DNA from: Auanema rhodensis
Lineage: Eukaryota > Nematoda > Chromadorea > Rhabditida > Rhabditidae
Reading direction: 5' to 3'
DNA length: 64,000 bases
NCBI GenBank assembly: GCA_964057225.1
Contig: OZ059899.1
Span: forward strand, 16,624,501 to 16,688,500
The notes beneath the pieces were generated by a model. It had not been told where the DNA came from, did not search any database, and worked only from the letters and a program-made list of their open reading frames with translations. The position numbers and the translations under genes were made by a program. The number at the start of each line of letters is the position of its first letter. Position 1 is the stretch's first letter. Shown one piece after another: positions 61,559-64,000 of this stretch.

Positions 61559-64000
61559 TTTTCTATTGTTATGTTGTCAGTGGAATGTAAGGAAATGGAA
61601 AGAACAGAAACTCAATGAAATTTCCTCATTTTTCATCAAAACGAGTTAGAGTTCTTTGCAACTGTGCAAGTTTCATGAGATATGATGATCATAATTGTAA
61701 TTTCTTTCTCAGCAGACACTGTTCCAAGTTGCACTAGCAAAACTTTTGCTCTTGAAGTCTTTTGAAGTTGCGCAAATTTATATATATATCTTCGTATAAC
61801 TTATATAGATTGTAAGAAATTGAGCTGAGGGGGGGGGGGGTGAAGAAAATGTAAGGAACATTCAAAGTATTAGGTGTTGACATTTGGAAATGAAGTGAGA
61901 ACTTTACGTCTTTTACGTGAAAAACATGCTTACACGTTAATACATTTTAAATTTATTTTATTTTTGCCAAACAGCTCTGCAGATAGAATGAGGTGTATCA
62001 TCTACGATCCCTTCTATAAATCTCCTTTCTTTCGTGTTCGTCGGTTACTCCTCTGTTTTCAGGGACATCATCTATTTATTCTGCGACAGCGCGACCCTTT
62101 TAATACATGCACAACATACGCTTGTTCTGCCTTCACTATGTTTGATGATATTTTTGTTATAGATAATAGAAAAACGATAGATATAGGGAGAAAAAGAACA
62201 ATCAGAAATAAAAGAGAATACAATGCATCGAAAACAGAGAGAGAGACGCCGAAACAAATGGAGAAATACAAAAATTCGTACATGGTCTGGTGTGGATCCT
62301 ATTTGTCTACACTGTCAAACACCTTTAATTGTACATTGCCACAGCTGCTTTAAAAAACTTCAAGTAATTTCAGAAACTAGTTTGAATCTTTCATTTTTTG
62401 TGCTTATAGTTACTTTCACAATGCAACACGTCATATGATAATGATCAACACATATAGCACTATATGATAAAATAAAATGAAAATAATAGTTTCATGTTGT
62501 TACCTCAAAATAATTCAATTGCTTCTCCCTTCTTTTTATTTTTCAAAATTTCGCCAATTATTACATGTTACATCGGTGAAAAAGGAACAACATCGACAGA
62601 TTGAGTCAAGTAGGAGCGCTCGTCGCGCCCACAAGGATCCTTCCACTCTTTCTCTTATGATAAACAAGCCACCAACGAAGTACTACTGTGGACGTATTTC
62701 GAGGTCTGCTAGCGGTATCAACGAGTATTATACGTCATTGACCTTGTCTCTTTTTCTCACTTTGCTAAGATCAACCCTTTCTAAATATGATATGTATACA
62801 TTCAGACAACAACTCTGTTATGAATATTCAACATCTGGTGTAAGCGGGTGGTAACTTCCGAGTGCGCAAAACCAAGACGAGAAACAGGGCGAACAGAGTA
62901 AATCGAGACGTCAATAGGGTAATCCCCTGTGCGTGTTTGGTATAAAGGATTCAATAAACCCTCCGCGTTCTTCATATCTTTTCACATAAACCAAACTGCA
63001 ACCCCATCACTCTCTATGTTTCTCCCCTTCTCTCATATACTCTCTCGGTTACTAGCTAGCGGTCCTTTCTGTGGAAACGAACACTCATAGTCAAAATCCA
63101 TCCATATTCCCGCTGTTTCCATTGTTCTGAGGGCGGTCAACAGCTGAGGCAGCTGGTAGAGCTCATGTGCATCTCTTGGGAATAGTAGAAAGCGCTTCCA
63201 TCAAAAGCCGTGAACCTTCAGCATAAGGCTTTTCATCCATTCAAAACGTTTCTTCCTCAATTATGGTGCTCATGCAAGCTTCCTTGATTCATAATTCCTA
63301 TACTTGGATACTGCATCAATATAACTACCATCCATATAATTGCGCAACTATGAAACTGTTAGACAGAAAATTAGTCAGTGCTATGATGAATAGTAAATTA
63401 ATAAGACGAAATTGGGTCCTCAAATCTAATTTTAGACTTCTTGTAAGGATGTTCATGACATCCAACATGTTTCCAACATCATAGCATGTTTAAGGAAATA
63501 GGTTTAACAAAATTGTATTATTTGGAAACAGAAGTTTTATTCGTGCATCTGACCTTTTTTTTCACAAATCTAGAAAAGAAAATCATGAATATCATTATAA
63601 ATCGAAAAGATTATGAATGATTGAAAATACGACCGACTTAAACTGAGCACATAGTATATGAAACTATTGGCCCATCTATTCTTCATAATTTATAATATTC
63701 AGCGAAATATGATGATAAGAGTTATGTTGAAACGAAGTGAATATGATATGACGTTACATATACACAAGAAACTCTTATGGATTTGTACCTGACTCATCAC
63801 ACTTCTATACGCAAATTCTTTATATCCACATACTTGACTTTATGTCCTTTCACAAGTTCGAAATCGTTGAGAATTACAAGTAGTGTAAGACATTTGATCC
63901 ATGTTAATGAAACTTGATCTGAGCAATAGACAGAAAAGAGAAAAGCTGTCATTTCAAAAGCCAAAAGACACAAAGAGCAGAAAAAACTTCAACATTGAAA
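61559..64000. other. Region upstream of KATNB1, no gene recognised
   Basis: 2.4 kb. It should contain the KATNB1 promoter on its left. A plus-strand ORF (61874-62353) is the longest but lacks an initial ATG and any family motif. The part from about 62500 to 63250 is somewhat GC-richer, and nothing in it is recognised. Confidence 0.45.

Noticed and set aside
61874-62353. 159-codon plus-strand ORF
   Set aside because: It opens at a non-ATG codon, has no motif or splice context, and overlaps equally long ORFs on the other strand.

Overview
The window looks like nuclear DNA of a nematode. It is AT-rich, the genes are cut into many exons by very short introns (mostly 40-50 bp, some about 30 bp), and most start codons lie 0-12 nt behind a 3' splice site, which is the layout expected for spliced-leader trans-splicing. 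From memory, SYS1, UBA5, GUK1 and TFB1M orthologues also sit together in Caenorhabditis (the T03F1 region), and that cluster is present here. The genus cannot be read from the sequence alone. Coordinates come from hand splicing, and every spliced model closes in frame.

Layout, left to right: RRN3/TIF-IA (minus, 3' end off the window) is divergent from methylmalonyl-CoA mutase (plus), followed by a small R-SNARE (plus). CNOT3 (minus), a nucleoredoxin (minus), then about 14.7 kb with no recognisable gene but many GA/CT microsatellites, the longest 107 bp. Next come a membrane-anchored protein with a WSD1-type acyltransferase C-terminal domain (plus), a matrix metalloproteinase (plus), an unrecognised 160-residue protein with a Cys-rich tail (plus), SYS1 (plus), UBA5 (minus), guanylate kinase (plus), the mitochondrial rRNA dimethylase TFB1M (plus), a phospholipid scramblase (plus) and katanin p80/KATNB1 (minus).

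Most genes are housekeeping: rRNA transcription (RRN3), propionate/B12 metabolism (MUT), mRNA deadenylation (CNOT3), UFMylation (UBA5), Golgi trafficking (SYS1, R-SNARE), nucleotide and mitochondrial ribosome maintenance (GUK1, TFB1M), and microtubule severing (KATNB1). GUK1 and TFB1M are close and co-oriented, with a poly(A) signal about 100 bp before the TFB1M start, as in a nematode operon.

Best leads: an upstream exon that splices in frame onto GUK1 and adds a mitochondrial-type leader; a 30-bp intron in the metalloproteinase; two GC-AG introns; a nucleoredoxin active site reading WFPPC instead of WCPPC; a WSD1-like protein with no visible HHxxxDG motif; and the unrecognised 160-residue gene. 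I saw no CRISPR array, tRNA, rRNA, intact transposon or viral insert.
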